From Gemmatimonadota bacterium (GTDB lineage: Bacteria > Gemmatimonadota > Gemmatimonadetes > Longimicrobiales > Gaopeijiaceae): a stretch of DNA of 62,301 bases. Shown one piece after another: positions 17,038-26,843 of this stretch. Location of the stretch: contig JAJDUP010000043.1 in assembly GCA_022826565.1 (NCBI GenBank), forward strand, positions 1 to 62,301, written 5' to 3'. The notes under the pieces are model-generated. The model saw only the letters and a program-made list of their open reading frames with translations. It had not been told where the DNA came from and searched no databases. The position numbers were made by a program, and so were the translations under genes. The number at the start of each line of letters is the position of its first letter. Positions within the stretch are counted from its first letter, which is position 1.

Positions 17038-18465
17038 ATGTCACGCACGCTGCGCACCGCGGCACTCACACTTGCGGCACTGCCGGCCACCCTCGCCATC
17101 GGTGCCTGCCAGCCGGACACCGGCAGTGAGCCCACCTACCGGGAAGCCGCTGCGACAGAGGAAGACTTCCGCATCAGGTCCGACGTCGAAGCAGCCCTTC
17201 CCGCCCGCGCCGAAGCCTTCGCCGCCGACCCCGGCGACGACGATGCCCGCTGGGCCTACGCCGACATCCTCTTCAAGCAGGGCGACATGTGGGAGGCCGA
17301 CGACATCATCGCGCCGCTCGCCAGCCCCTCTTCGTCCAACGTGGACGACCTCTACCTCGCGGCCCGGCTGGCCTACGTGCTCGGCGACTACGCCCGCGCC
17401 GAGCCCCTCTACCGCCGCATGATGGAACTCACCGAGGCAGGCTCCGAAGCCCACGACGACGCGACCCGGGGCCTCGCCCTCACCTTCTACCAGACCAACC
17501 GGTTCGCCAGCGCACGCGAACTCCCCACCCCCGAGGACAGCGAGGGCGCATCGAGCCTCATCACCTTCATGCAGGCCTTCGAGGGCGAGCCCTACGGCAT
17601 CGAGTGGGCCACCGACGAGCGCATCGCGCACCTCCCGATGACCAACGACATCACCGTGCCCGGCGCCCTCCCCATCGTCGACCTCGAAGTCAATGGCCAG
17701 ACCGTCTCGCTCATCCTCGACACAGGCGGCGACCGCCTCTATCTCGACAAGGGCATCTACGAGAGCCTGGGCCTCAACACGCTCGCCAACCGCCAGGCAA
17801 GCTACGCCTACACCGGCGGCCAGACGGTCGAAGAGCCCCTCGGGGTCGCCGAGACAGCCACCATGGGTGACGTCACCCTCACCAACGTCCCCGTAGTCGG
17901 CGCCACCTGGAAGGAGCTCGGCCAGACCAGCGACGGCGTCTTCACCACCCAGCTGCTCAAGCAGTTCCTGAGCACCATGGACTACGACAACAGCCGCATC
18001 ACCCTGCGCGAACGCACCCCTGAAGCCCTCGCGCAGGCCATGCAAACCCTCGGCGAAGCGCCGCCCGTCCAGCTCCGCTTCTACATGACCACCACCCACC
18101 TCATGTTCGCCAAGGGCAGCCTGAACGGCCACGAGGGCATCAACTACTTCCTCGATTCGGGCCTCGCCATGAGCATGCCCATGATCCTCGTCGACGAAAC
18201 CGTCGAACTCCTGGGCCTCGAAACCAACGCCATCGAAGGCACCCCGTACTACTGGACGTCCATCGAGTCCCACGGCCTGAACGGTCTCGTGAAAGGCGCC
18301 ACGCAAGCCATGGGCAACGTCTTCGTCGAGCAGAACTTCTTCTGGCAGGCCGGCTTCATGGCGGACGCCCTCATGTCCCACCAGTACCTCTGGCCCCTCG
18401 GATCCTGGACGATCGACTTCGACAACATGACCTACTACTTCCCGGCACAGGAGTCCGAGGGATGA
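17038..18465 (+). CDS. retropepsin-like aspartyl protease lipoprotein with TPR-like N-domain
   Basis: 475 residues. Signal peptide with lipobox LAIGAC. Residues about 40-170 are helical repeats of TPR type (DDLYLAARLAYVLGDYARAEPLY). Residues about 205-470 form a pepsin/retropepsin-like domain: the first catalytic site is SLILDTGGDRLY (about 230) and a second DSG occurs in INYFLDSGLAMSMP (about 380), so the two halves could build one active site in a single chain. AGGAG eight bases upstream fixes the start. It is the first gene of a five-gene run of exported hydrolases, and its stop overlaps the next ATG (ATGA). Expected role is peptide or protein cleavage at the envelope. Confidence 0.86.
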   Translation: MSRTLRTAALTLAALPATLAIGACQPDTGSEPTYREAAATEEDFRIRSDVEAALPARAEAFAADPGDDDARWAYADILFKQGDMWEADDIIAPLASPSSSNVDDLYLAARLAYVLGDYARAEPLYRRMMELTEAGSEAHDDATRGLALTFYQTNRFASARELPTPEDSEGASSLITFMQAFEGEPYGIEWATDERIAHLPMTNDITVPGALPIVDLEVNGQTVSLILDTGGDRLYLDKGIYESLGLNTLANRQASYAYTGGQTVEEPLGVAETATMGDVTLTNVPVVGATWKELGQTSDGVFTTQLLKQFLSTMDYDNSRITLRERTPEALAQAMQTLGEAPPVQLRFYMTTTHLMFAKGSLNGHEGINYFLDSGLAMSMPMILVDETVELLGLETNAIEGTPYYWTSIESHGLNGLVKGATQAMGNVFVEQNFFWQAGFMADALMSHQYLWPLGSWTIDFDNMTYYFPAQESEG

Positions 18466-19688
18466 GAGTACGCCGCTGTTCTCCCGGAGCGATCTCCGCG
18501 CGCCTTCGCGCCGCGCTGAGCCACGCAATCGCGCCTGCGTTATGCGCGGCGCCCCTCGCGGCCTCCGCGTCGCTCGCGTTTGACGCGGTCCCGGCGGCGG
18601 CCCAGTCCCTGCGCCCCTTCCCGCCACCCTTCGAGATCCGCGTGCCCGTCCCGCCCGGCCCGCTCGTCTCCGGAGACACCCGTTACTTCGTCTACGAGCT
18701 CCTGATCACGAGTTTCCTGCCCGCCCCGGCGCAGGTGAGCCGCGTCGAGGTCTTCGCCGAATCGGCAGAGGGACAGCGCCTGCTGGAGTACTCGGACGAG
18801 GAGCTGGGCGGCAACATGCTTCCGCCGTTCATACAGGAGGACGACCCGGTCGTGCAGCGAACCATCGAGCCCCGGTCGCACGGGGTGGTGTACGTCATGC
18901 TGTCCCTGCCGGCGTCCGCCGCCACCCCGCGGCAGTTCTTCCACCGCGTGTGGTTCGACCTTCCCGCGGGCGACTCCACCGAGGCCGACTACGTGGCCCT
19001 GGAGACGCCGATCCACGAGGGCTCCGTGATCGAGGTGGGGCCGCCGCTCCGGGGCGGGCCGTGGGCGGTGTTCAACGGCCCCTCCAACGACTCCGGGCAC
19101 CGCCGCATGCCGCTCCAGCTCTTCGGACGCTCGGCGTTCGCGCAGCGGTACGCGATCGACTACATGCTGGTCGACGCCGAGGGTCGCGCCAGTCCCGTGG
19201 AGGGCGGCGACAACGACACCTATCCGGGCTACGGCGCGGAGGTGATCGCCGTAGCGGACGGGGTCGTCTCCTCCGTGCTCGACGGCGTCCCGGAGAACCG
19301 ACCCGGAGAGACCTCGCGCCCCGCTGTCTTCAACCTGTCCACCGCCATCGGCAACCACGTCATTCTGGACATCGGAGAGAACCGCTACGCGCTGTACGCC
19401 CACCTTCTGCCCGGGAGCGTGCCGGTCCAGGTCGGCCAGCAGGTGCGGCGCGGCCAGGTGCTCGGCCAGGTCGGCAACTCCGGCAACTCGGGTGGCCCGC
19501 ACCTGCACTTCCACATCACCGACGAGAACGTGCCGCTCGGTGCGGAAGGGTTGCCGTTCGTGCACGACGCCTTCGACCTGCTGGGCTTCTGCCGCCAGGG
19601 GCCAGCCGGGCCATGCGAGATGCACGAGCCGGAGGCGCGGCGAGGCGAGACCCCGATGCGGGATCAGCTGATACGGTTTCCGAGGTAG
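18462..19688 (+). CDS. M23-type peptidase-like protein, copy 1
   Basis: 408 residues with a long signal peptide ending near VPAAAQS. The N-terminal 200 residues are a beta-rich domain, and the C-terminal 190 form a LytM/M23 fold: YALYAHLLPGSVPVQ, VRRGQVLGQVGNSGNSGGPHLHFHI. The HxH zinc pair (HLH) and the active-site His of YAHL are present. The first zinc ligand, His of HxxxD in classic M23 enzymes, is Arg here (QRYAIDY), although Asp remains. Classic members cut cell-wall peptide bridges. This subgroup may use altered metal binding or be a non-cleaving binder. It is adjacent to and one base from a paralogue, within the exported-hydrolase operon. Confidence 0.87.
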   Translation: MRVRRCSPGAISARLRAALSHAIAPALCAAPLAASASLAFDAVPAAAQSLRPFPPPFEIRVPVPPGPLVSGDTRYFVYELLITSFLPAPAQVSRVEVFAESAEGQRLLEYSDEELGGNMLPPFIQEDDPVVQRTIEPRSHGVVYVMLSLPASAATPRQFFHRVWFDLPAGDSTEADYVALETPIHEGSVIEVGPPLRGGPWAVFNGPSNDSGHRRMPLQLFGRSAFAQRYAIDYMLVDAEGRASPVEGGDNDTYPGYGAEVIAVADGVVSSVLDGVPENRPGETSRPAVFNLSTAIGNHVILDIGENRYALYAHLLPGSVPVQVGQQVRRGQVLGQVGNSGNSGGPHLHFHITDENVPLGAEGLPFVHDAFDLLGFCRQGPAGPCEMHEPEARRGETPMRDQLIRFPR

Positions 19689-19689
19689 G

Positions 19690-20886
19690 GTGAACGGCAC
19701 GGGACCAGCCCCGGGATCCGTCGGCGGCGCGCTCGCGCTGGCAGTCGCGCTGGCGATCGCGGCGACCGCGTCCGCCCAGTCCCTGCGTCCCTTCCCGCCG
19801 CACGTCGGGATCCACGTGCCCGTGCCGCCCAGCCCGGTTGCCTCCGGCGCCAACCACTATCTGCTCTATGAACTCCTGCTCAAGAGCTACGTGCCTGCAC
19901 CGGTGCAGGTAACGCGGGTCGAGGTCTTCGCCGAATCGCCCGCCGGACCGCGCCTCCTGGAGTACACGGGAGAGGAGTTGGGCGAGAACATGGTCTTCCC
20001 GGTATTCCCGGAGGAAGATCCCGTCAGGCAGCGGACCATCGGTGCCCGGTCCCATGGGGTGGTGTACGTATTGGTCTCCATCTCCCGGTCGGCCACGGTC
20101 CCGCGTCAGCTGTTTCACCGCATATGGTTCGATCTCCCCTACCAGGAAGAGTGGTTCGCGACTCCCTCGGAAGACTCCACCGTGGTCGACCATGTGGACC
20201 TGGTGACGCCTGTCGACTCGTCGACGATCGAAATCGGCCCGCCGCTCAAGGGCGGACCCTGGGCCGCGTTCGCGGGTCTCTCCAACGATGGCGACCACCG
20301 CCGCATCCAGACACAGGTCTTTGGGCGGTCGGTCTTCAGCCAGCGCTACGCGATCGACTATCTGCTCGTCGACGCCGAGGGGCGGGCGGTTCCCGTCGAG
20401 GGCGGTGGCAACGATACCTACCCGGGCTACGGCCAGGAGGTCATCGCGGTCGCCGACGGGGTCGTCTCCACCGCGGTGGACGGGGTCCCGGACAACACTC
20501 CAGGGGTGACGACGCGCCCGGAGTTGTTCAACCTGACGACCGTAGCCGGGAGCCACGTCATGGTGGACCTCGGCGATGGTCGCTACGCGGCGTATGCGCA
20601 CCTCATTCCGGGAAGCGTGCAGGTACGGGTCGGCCAGCGCGTGCGGCGCGGCGATGTCCTTGGCCGGGTGGGGAACTCGGGCAATTCGAGTGCACCCCAC
20701 CTCCACTTCCAGCTCGCCGACGACAATCGTCCACTTGGCGGCGAGGGGCTGCCGTACGTGCACGACGCCTTCGAGCTGGTGGGCTTTTGCCCCGAAGGCC
20801 GACTGGGTCCGTGCGAGATGAGCGAGCCGGAGCTGCGGCGGCATGAAACACCGATGCAGAATCAGCTGATCAGGTTTCCACAATAG
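19690..20886 (+). CDS. M23-type peptidase-like protein, copy 2
   Basis: 398 residues, colinear with copy 1 just upstream, so a tandem duplication. GTG start at 19690, one base after the previous stop. A hydrophobic signal peptide (ALALAVALAIAATASAQS) supports this start. The C-terminal M23 domain shows YAAYAHLIPGSVQV and GNSGNSSAPHLHFQL with the HLH pair intact. As in copy 1 the first zinc His is replaced by Arg in SQRYAIDYL, so the change is a shared property and not a random mutation. A short insertion (PYQEEWFATPSEDS) distinguishes it from copy 1. Expected to act in the periplasm or outside the cell. Confidence 0.87.
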   Translation: MNGTGPAPGSVGGALALAVALAIAATASAQSLRPFPPHVGIHVPVPPSPVASGANHYLLYELLLKSYVPAPVQVTRVEVFAESPAGPRLLEYTGEELGENMVFPVFPEEDPVRQRTIGARSHGVVYVLVSISRSATVPRQLFHRIWFDLPYQEEWFATPSEDSTVVDHVDLVTPVDSSTIEIGPPLKGGPWAAFAGLSNDGDHRRIQTQVFGRSVFSQRYAIDYLLVDAEGRAVPVEGGGNDTYPGYGQEVIAVADGVVSTAVDGVPDNTPGVTTRPELFNLTTVAGSHVMVDLGDGRYAAYAHLIPGSVQVRVGQRVRRGDVLGRVGNSGNSSAPHLHFQLADDNRPLGGEGLPYVHDAFELVGFCPEGRLGPCEMSEPELRRHETPMQNQLIRFPQ

Positions 20887-20902
20887 CGAGGGAGTGATTT
20901 CC

Positions 20903-23134
20903 ATGAACTGCACGCGCAAGCTCCTGGTCTGCACGGTCCTGCTGGCGATGGCCGCGACGGGCGCATCCACAGTCGCTGCACAGGTCACCATCCACCGCGA
21001 CCCGTGGGGCGTCCCCCACATCATCGCCGACACCGAGGAACCCGCGTTCTACGGTCTCGGGTACGCCCAGGCCGAAGATCAACTTGAGTTTATCTTGAGC
21101 ATGTTTCTCGCGGGACGCGGCGAGCTTGCAGCCGCATTCGGGGACGGGACGACCTCCGGTTTTGGCGGACCGCCGACCGCAAACGCCGTCGCCACGGATA
21201 TCCAGTCCCGCATGTGGCGGCATGTCGAGGAGGCGCAGGCGGGGTTTGAGCGGCTAGGCCCGCAACTGCAGCAGAACTACACCCACTACGTCGCGGGCAT
21301 GGAGGCGTGGATGGCCGAGCACCCGGACGACACGCCGGACTGGGCCCCCGACCTCGAACCCTGGGACCCGGTGGTGCTCTCGCGCTTCGTGCTCTGGCCC
21401 GGCTACCAGGCCGGGCAGGGCCTCCAGGACTGCGCGCGCGGGGGTGTCCAGCTCGCCGCCATCGACCGGGACGGCCTCGCCCGCGCCGACCAGCACGCGT
21501 CCAACGAGTGGATCCTGGCTCCGTGGCGGACCCGCGCGAACGCGATGATCGTGCTGAGCGACCCGCACGGCGGTATCGACGGCGCGTTCACCTACGAGTC
21601 GCGCATGCACGCCGGCGACCTCCACGCGGCGGCCTACTCGCTCGGCCCCATGCTGATCCTCACGCACACCCGCCACGTGGCCTGGGGCATGACCACCGGC
21701 GCCCCCGACGTCGCCGACTGCTACGAGGTCGAGGTCGATCCGGCCGACTCGCTGCGCTACCGCTACGACGGCGAGTGGCATCGGATGGAGACGCACGACG
21801 TCACCATCGAGGTGCGCGGCGGTGATCCGGTCACGCGCACCTTCGCGTACACCCGCCACAACAACATCCTTTCGCCCGTCGTCGCACGGCAGGACGGCAA
21901 GGCCTACGCGGTGAGCACGTCCTACATGCACACCGCCGGCGACTTCGACCAGGAGGTCTACGAGATCAACCACGCGACCAGCATCGCCGAGGTGAAGCAG
22001 GCCATGCGACGGCTGGGCATGTTCCCCCAGAACCTGATGTTCGGCGACCGCCACGGCGACTCGTGGTACGTCCGCGCGGGCCGCACCCCGATGCGTCCGG
22101 AAGGTTACAACTGGAACGGCCCCGTGCCCGGCAACACCTCGGCGACAGCCTGGCTGGGGATCCACCCACTCGAAGACCTCGTCCAGCTCGCGACCCCCGC
22201 TGCGGGCTACATGCAGAACAACAACATCGCGCCCGACGTGATGCTCGAGGACAGCCCGCTCACCGCCGACCGTTACCCGCCGTACATCTACAACGACACG
22301 CCGGGACGACGGAATTCACGCAGCGTGCGGGCCGTCGACGTCCTCTCGGGCGCGTGGGACTTCACCTTCGACGACGCCGTCGAACTCTCCCTCGACGAGA
22401 TGTGGGTCGGCACCCCGGCCTGGCAGGACGCGCTCCGGCAGGCCCTCAACGCCGATCTCGACCGCCTCCAGGCGGCCGTGCCGCAGGTCCGCACCCTCGC
22501 GTCCCGGATCCTCGGCTTCGACGGCCACGCCCGCCAGGAGTCCCGCGCCGCCCACGCCTACCTCGTCTGGCGCGAACAGATCTTTGCGCTCCCCGACCTC
22601 GACGACGCGGCCCGCGCGGCCCTCACCGACCCGCTCTGGGAGAAGGGCGGCGTCCCCGCAGAACACCTCCCGCGCCTGCTCGACGCCCTCGACGCCACCG
22701 CCGCCTTCATGCTCGACACCTACGGTTCGATCGACCGCACCCTCGGCGACGTCTTCCGCATCGGCCGCGGCGGCCGCACCTGGCCCCTCGGCGGCCTCTC
22801 GATCATGCCGCCCGGCACGGCTGGGGTGGGCTGCGCGCTCGAACTCACCTGCATCTTCACCCTGCGCGCGATGAGCACCTTCAGCCCGCCCGACTCGCTG
22901 GGCCTGCGCCACGCCGAGATCGGCTCGCGGCTCCTGCGCCTGGTGCAGTTCACCGATCCGATCCGGTCGTACACGCTCCACAATTTCGGCCAGAGCGAGA
23001 ACCCCGACTCGCCGCACTATGTGGATCAGGCCCAGCTTACCAGCGAGCGGCGCCTCAAGCCGACCTATTTCGACACAGCGGAGCTCATGAACCATGTGGT
23101 CTCGACCAAAGTCCTGGACGTCATCGTGCCTTAG
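20903..23134 (+). CDS. penicillin acylase family Ntn-hydrolase
   Basis: 743 residues. Signal peptide ends in AAQ at about residue 29. Penicillin acylase-type enzymes are single precursors that self-cleave into alpha and beta subunits with an N-terminal nucleophile on beta. Here HASNEW puts the nucleophile at Ser200, right after the cleavage site. Other family landmarks are TIHRDPWGVPHI, YGLGYAQAEDQL and MTTGAPDVADCYEV. Members hydrolyse amides such as penicillins, acyl-homoserine lactones or aminoacyl/cyclic lipopeptides, so the exact substrate is open. ATG 20903 is preceded by GGGAG eight bases away. The 3' end overlaps the next gene by 41 bases. Confidence 0.92.
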   Translation: MNCTRKLLVCTVLLAMAATGASTVAAQVTIHRDPWGVPHIIADTEEPAFYGLGYAQAEDQLEFILSMFLAGRGELAAAFGDGTTSGFGGPPTANAVATDIQSRMWRHVEEAQAGFERLGPQLQQNYTHYVAGMEAWMAEHPDDTPDWAPDLEPWDPVVLSRFVLWPGYQAGQGLQDCARGGVQLAAIDRDGLARADQHASNEWILAPWRTRANAMIVLSDPHGGIDGAFTYESRMHAGDLHAAAYSLGPMLILTHTRHVAWGMTTGAPDVADCYEVEVDPADSLRYRYDGEWHRMETHDVTIEVRGGDPVTRTFAYTRHNNILSPVVARQDGKAYAVSTSYMHTAGDFDQEVYEINHATSIAEVKQAMRRLGMFPQNLMFGDRHGDSWYVRAGRTPMRPEGYNWNGPVPGNTSATAWLGIHPLEDLVQLATPAAGYMQNNNIAPDVMLEDSPLTADRYPPYIYNDTPGRRNSRSVRAVDVLSGAWDFTFDDAVELSLDEMWVGTPAWQDALRQALNADLDRLQAAVPQVRTLASRILGFDGHARQESRAAHAYLVWREQIFALPDLDDAARAALTDPLWEKGGVPAEHLPRLLDALDATAAFMLDTYGSIDRTLGDVFRIGRGGRTWPLGGLSIMPPGTAGVGCALELTCIFTLRAMSTFSPPDSLGLRHAEIGSRLLRLVQFTDPIRSYTLHNFGQSENPDSPHYVDQAQLTSERRLKPTYFDTAELMNHVVSTKVLDVIVP

Positions 23135-26100
23135 CCTCACCGCCGCCCTCCTCGTCTCCCCCACGGCGGCGCACGCACAAAGCGTCACCGAGTGGGACGC
23201 CACGCTGGCCCGCGGCACACCCCGCGACATCGATTTCACCACCGAGCAGGGCACCTGGATGTCGCTCGACATCAGCCCCGACGGCCGTTGGATCGTCTTC
23301 GACCTCCTGGGCCACATCTACCGGATCCCGGCCGAGGGCGGCGACGCCGAGTCACTCACGCAGAACAGCGGCATCGCGGTCAACTACCACCCGAGCTACT
23401 CTCCCGACGGCGCCCGCATCGCCTTCGTCTCCGACCGCGGCGGGCAGGACAATCTCTGGGTGATGGACGCCGACGGCACCAACCCGCGCGCCATCCACCT
23501 CGACGTCAACTACCGTCTGCAGGAGCCCGAATGGACCCCCGACGGCCGCCGGATCGCGGTCACACGCAAGCTCAAGGGGCCCGTCGGCTTCTACCGCACC
23601 ACCGACGTCATCTCCGTCTTCCCCGCCGAGGGCGGCCCGCCGACCGACCTGGTCATCCTCGGCGCATCGGGCGCCACCGCGCCGGCCCGCTCCGGCTTCT
23701 GGGAGGGCGCCGACCGCGCGCAGAACCCGTCGTTCACCGCCGATGGCCGCACCCTCTTTTTCGGCTCCGCGATCTTCACCGGCGAGGAGCGCCGCATCCG
23801 CCGCCTCGACCTTGCCACCGGCACCATCGACGACATCACCGAGAGTACCGGCCGCTATCTGGCCTGCTGCGGCCGCCCCGCCTACCCGCTCCGCCTGGGC
23901 GAGGTCGGCGCCGAAGTCTCGCCCGACGGCCGCTGGCTCACCTTCGCGCGCAAGCTCCCGGGCGGCATCACCTCGTACCGGGGCCACGAGTACATGGGCC
24001 GCACCGCGCTCTGGATCCGCGACCTCGAGACCGGCGCAGAGCGCATCCTCATGGACCCGATCACGCCCGCCGCCACCGATCACCACCCGAGTTGGAACAT
24101 CGGCGTGCTGCCGGGCTACAGCTGGGCCCCCGACGGCCGCTCGCTCGTGATCACCCAGGGCGGCCGCATCCGCCGCGTCCACGTCGAGACCGGCGAGGTC
24201 GAAACGATCCCCTTCCGCGCCCGCGTCCAGCGAACCATCTCCGAAATGGCACGCGCCTCACGCCGGATCGCCGACGACGACTTCGCGGTGCGCTTCGCCC
24301 GCACGCCCGTGACCTCGCCCGACGGCAACCGTGTCGTATTCGAGGCCGCCGGTTGGCTGTGGATTGAAGAGGGCGGCGAAGGCCCTCCCCGCCGCCTGAC
24401 CGACGACGCCGGCTACCTGACCGCCGACCGGTCGGATGGAAGCACCACCCCCTCGGGCACGGCCGCGCTGGCCGACCCGCATCCCGCCGATCAGCCCCTC
24501 GAAACCGGCCCGGCCTGGTCCCACGACGGACGCTGGGTCGCCTACACGTCCTGGGACGACGTGCACGGCGGCCACGTCTGGAAGGTCCCCGCGCAGGGCG
24601 GCACACCGACGCGCCTCACCACCACCCCCGGCCGATACGCCCAACTCGCCTGGCGCCCCGACGGCGGCGCGCTGGTCGTCAACCGCTGGGATCCCGCGCT
24701 CACCTGGGTCACCTTCGGCGCGGGCGGCTGGCAGCTCGTCGAGATCCCGGCCGGCGGCGGCGACGCGCGCGCACTCACCCCTACCGGCCCCCAGCGCGAC
24801 ATCGCGATCGGCGACGACGGCCGCCTCTATTTCGCCGGCACCGACGGCGGCGCCCCCGCAATCCTCTCCCTTGCCCCCGACGGCGGCGACCAGCGCGCCC
24901 ATCTGCGGCTCCCACCCGGCACCGAACAGGCCGCCCTGTCCCCCGACGGCCGCCACATCGCCTTCCGGCACCTCCAGTCGATGCACGTCGCCCCGGCCCC
25001 ACCCGGCCTGACCGCGTCCGGCCCGCTCACCATCGATCCCGCCGCGCCGGGCGTGGTGCGGCTGCACGAAGGCGGCATCTACCCCCACTGGCGGGACGAC
25101 CGCACGCTGGAATACGCCTCGGCGGCCCGCCACGCCACCGTGACCATCGACGGCGGCGAGGTGTCCTCCAGCGTCCGCGACCTCGCACTCCGCATCCCCC
25201 GACCCCGCCCCACCGGCACCATCGCGCTGGAGGGCGCCCGCATCGTGACCATGGCGGCTTCGGCGGCCGCCTCGTCGGACCCGGCCCCCGTTGCGCGGCC
25301 GGACGCCGGCACCAGCGCCCCCCTCCCCGACGTCATCGAGCGCGGCACGATCGTCATCGACGGCAGCCGCATCACGTGCGTCGGCGACTGCGACACCTCG
25401 GGCGCGGACCGTGTCGTCGACGTCTCCGGCAAGACCATCATCCCCGGCCTCCTCGACGTGCACGCCCATCACCTGACCTTCGCCGGCAGCTCGTTCATCC
25501 CGCCCCAGCGCCGCCACGAGTCCGCGCGCTACCTCGTCTACGGCGTCACGACCACCCACGACCCCTCCGCGCAGCCGGACCCCTCGTTCGTGATCGCGGA
25601 GATGCACGAGGCCGGCCGCGTAATCGGCCCGCGCACCTATTCCACCGGCCAGACGCTGGTCTGCCCGCCGCACGGCCCCGTGCGCGAGATCGCCTCGTAC
25701 GACGACGCGCGCAACCACGTCAACCGCCTCGCCGACCAGGGCGCCCTGTCGCTCAAGGACTACAAGCAGTGCACACGCGTCCAGCGGCAGATGCTCGCGC
25801 AGGCGTCGCGTGAGCGCGGCGTCACCCTGACGGCCGAGAACGGCGACTTCGTCTACCTCCTGGGCCTGATCATGGGCGGCCACACCGGATGGGAGCACCC
25901 CATCCAGAATGTGCCCACCTACGGCGACGTGACGACGTTCATGGGACTGGCCGGCGCGACCTACTCCCCGCAGATCACCCTGACCGATTACCCGAAGGGC
26001 GTTGCGATCGAGTTCTGGCTTGGCGAAAGCGACCTGTGGCTCGACCCGCTGCAGCTCAGGTGGTCACCGTGGCAGGAGATCGCGGTGCGGCGCAGCTTCG

Positions 26101-26558
26101 TGAAGAAGCCCGCCCGGGAGTTCATCTTCCCGCTCATTGCAGAGGGGGCGGCCGACATCGCGCGGGCGGGCGGCCACGTCGCGGTCGGCGCGCACGGCGA
26201 AGTCGACGGCCTGGGCGGGCACTGGGAGATGTGGGCGTTCGGCGAAGCCATGACCCCGCTGGAGGCTCTCAAGACCGGCACCATCAGCGCCGCGCGCTTC
26301 ATCGGCCTTGAGCAGGACATCGGGTCGATCGAGGTGGGCAAGCTTGCCGACCTGGCTGTGCTTGACAACAACCCGCTCGAGGACCTCCGCCTGTCGTCCG
26401 AAGTCAGCCTGGTTTTGGTCGGCGGCAACCTCTTCGACGCGGGCACGCTGCGGCAGACGTGGCCGATCGAGCGCGACTACGGGCCTCGCCCGTGGACGAA
26501 CGACGACATCACGCGGACGGATGTGCGCGCGGACGATTTCTGGGACCGGCGGCGTTAG
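23094..26558 (+). CDS. TolB-like propeller fused to amidohydrolase
   Basis: 1154 residues. Signal peptide ending near AHAQS. Residues about 40-700 hold PD40/WD40-like TolB repeats (SPDGRWIVFDLLGHIYRIP, YSPDGARIAFVSDRGGQDN and others). Residues about 715-1130 are a metal-dependent amidohydrolase: metal site HAH in GLLDVHAHHLTF, a Lys in SLKDYKQ that may be the bridging lysine, and the closing GSIEVGKLADLAVLDNNPL typical of the family. Such fusions are thought to be exported peptidases or imidazolonepropionase-like hydrolases in which the propeller recruits substrate. It overlaps the acylase gene by 41 bases and closes the hydrolase operon. Confidence 0.92.
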   Translation: MWSRPKSWTSSCLSLTAALLVSPTAAHAQSVTEWDATLARGTPRDIDFTTEQGTWMSLDISPDGRWIVFDLLGHIYRIPAEGGDAESLTQNSGIAVNYHPSYSPDGARIAFVSDRGGQDNLWVMDADGTNPRAIHLDVNYRLQEPEWTPDGRRIAVTRKLKGPVGFYRTTDVISVFPAEGGPPTDLVILGASGATAPARSGFWEGADRAQNPSFTADGRTLFFGSAIFTGEERRIRRLDLATGTIDDITESTGRYLACCGRPAYPLRLGEVGAEVSPDGRWLTFARKLPGGITSYRGHEYMGRTALWIRDLETGAERILMDPITPAATDHHPSWNIGVLPGYSWAPDGRSLVITQGGRIRRVHVETGEVETIPFRARVQRTISEMARASRRIADDDFAVRFARTPVTSPDGNRVVFEAAGWLWIEEGGEGPPRRLTDDAGYLTADRSDGSTTPSGTAALADPHPADQPLETGPAWSHDGRWVAYTSWDDVHGGHVWKVPAQGGTPTRLTTTPGRYAQLAWRPDGGALVVNRWDPALTWVTFGAGGWQLVEIPAGGGDARALTPTGPQRDIAIGDDGRLYFAGTDGGAPAILSLAPDGGDQRAHLRLPPGTEQAALSPDGRHIAFRHLQSMHVAPAPPGLTASGPLTIDPAAPGVVRLHEGGIYPHWRDDRTLEYASAARHATVTIDGGEVSSSVRDLALRIPRPRPTGTIALEGARIVTMAASAAASSDPAPVARPDAGTSAPLPDVIERGTIVIDGSRITCVGDCDTSGADRVVDVSGKTIIPGLLDVHAHHLTFAGSSFIPPQRRHESARYLVYGVTTTHDPSAQPDPSFVIAEMHEAGRVIGPRTYSTGQTLVCPPHGPVREIASYDDARNHVNRLADQGALSLKDYKQCTRVQRQMLAQASRERGVTLTAENGDFVYLLGLIMGGHTGWEHPIQNVPTYGDVTTFMGLAGATYSPQITLTDYPKGVAIEFWLGESDLWLDPLQLRWSPWQEIAVRRSFVKKPAREFIFPLIAEGAADIARAGGHVAVGAHGEVDGLGGHWEMWAFGEAMTPLEALKTGTISAARFIGLEQDIGSIEVGKLADLAVLDNNPLEDLRLSSEVSLVLVGGNLFDAGTLRQTWPIERDYGPRPWTNDDITRTDVRADDFWDRRR

Positions 26559-26755
26559 CTCCCCCCATCCACGGCCGGAAAGCCATCGACGCCGGACGCC
26601 GCAAACTCTGCAAAGTCGACACGCAGATCGGCAACGAGCGCCTCGATCCTGTCGTCCGCGAGCTGGTTCTCCTTTCGCATTTCCGCCAGCAGTTCGAGGG
26701 TCCTGATCTCCGAGTCCTTGATCGCCGTCGTCACGGCGAGTTCGACCTCCGACAC
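26555..26755 (-). CDS. small hypothetical coiled-coil protein
   Basis: 66 residues from GTG 26755, strongly helical and charged (ELLAEMRKENQLADDRIEAL), with no recognised domain. The open frame continues upstream for 20 codons (reading ...RISEVELKVSEVEL) to an in-frame TGA, before which the frame reads VTRLE, so the gene may be a longer one broken by a stop. No Shine-Dalgarno site is seen at the GTG. It overlaps the end of the amidohydrolase gene by four bases on the opposite strand. Low confidence that it is expressed. Confidence 0.35.
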   Translation of the reverse strand: MSEVELAVTTAIKDSEIRTLELLAEMRKENQLADDRIEALVADLRVDFAEFAASGVDGFPAVDGGS

Positions 26756-26843
26756 CTTGAGTTCGACTTCGGATATTCTGAGCGCGGTGTCCGCAGGCGC
26801 ACGGGACTCATCATCAAGTCATTCCAACCGGGTCACCAGCGGT

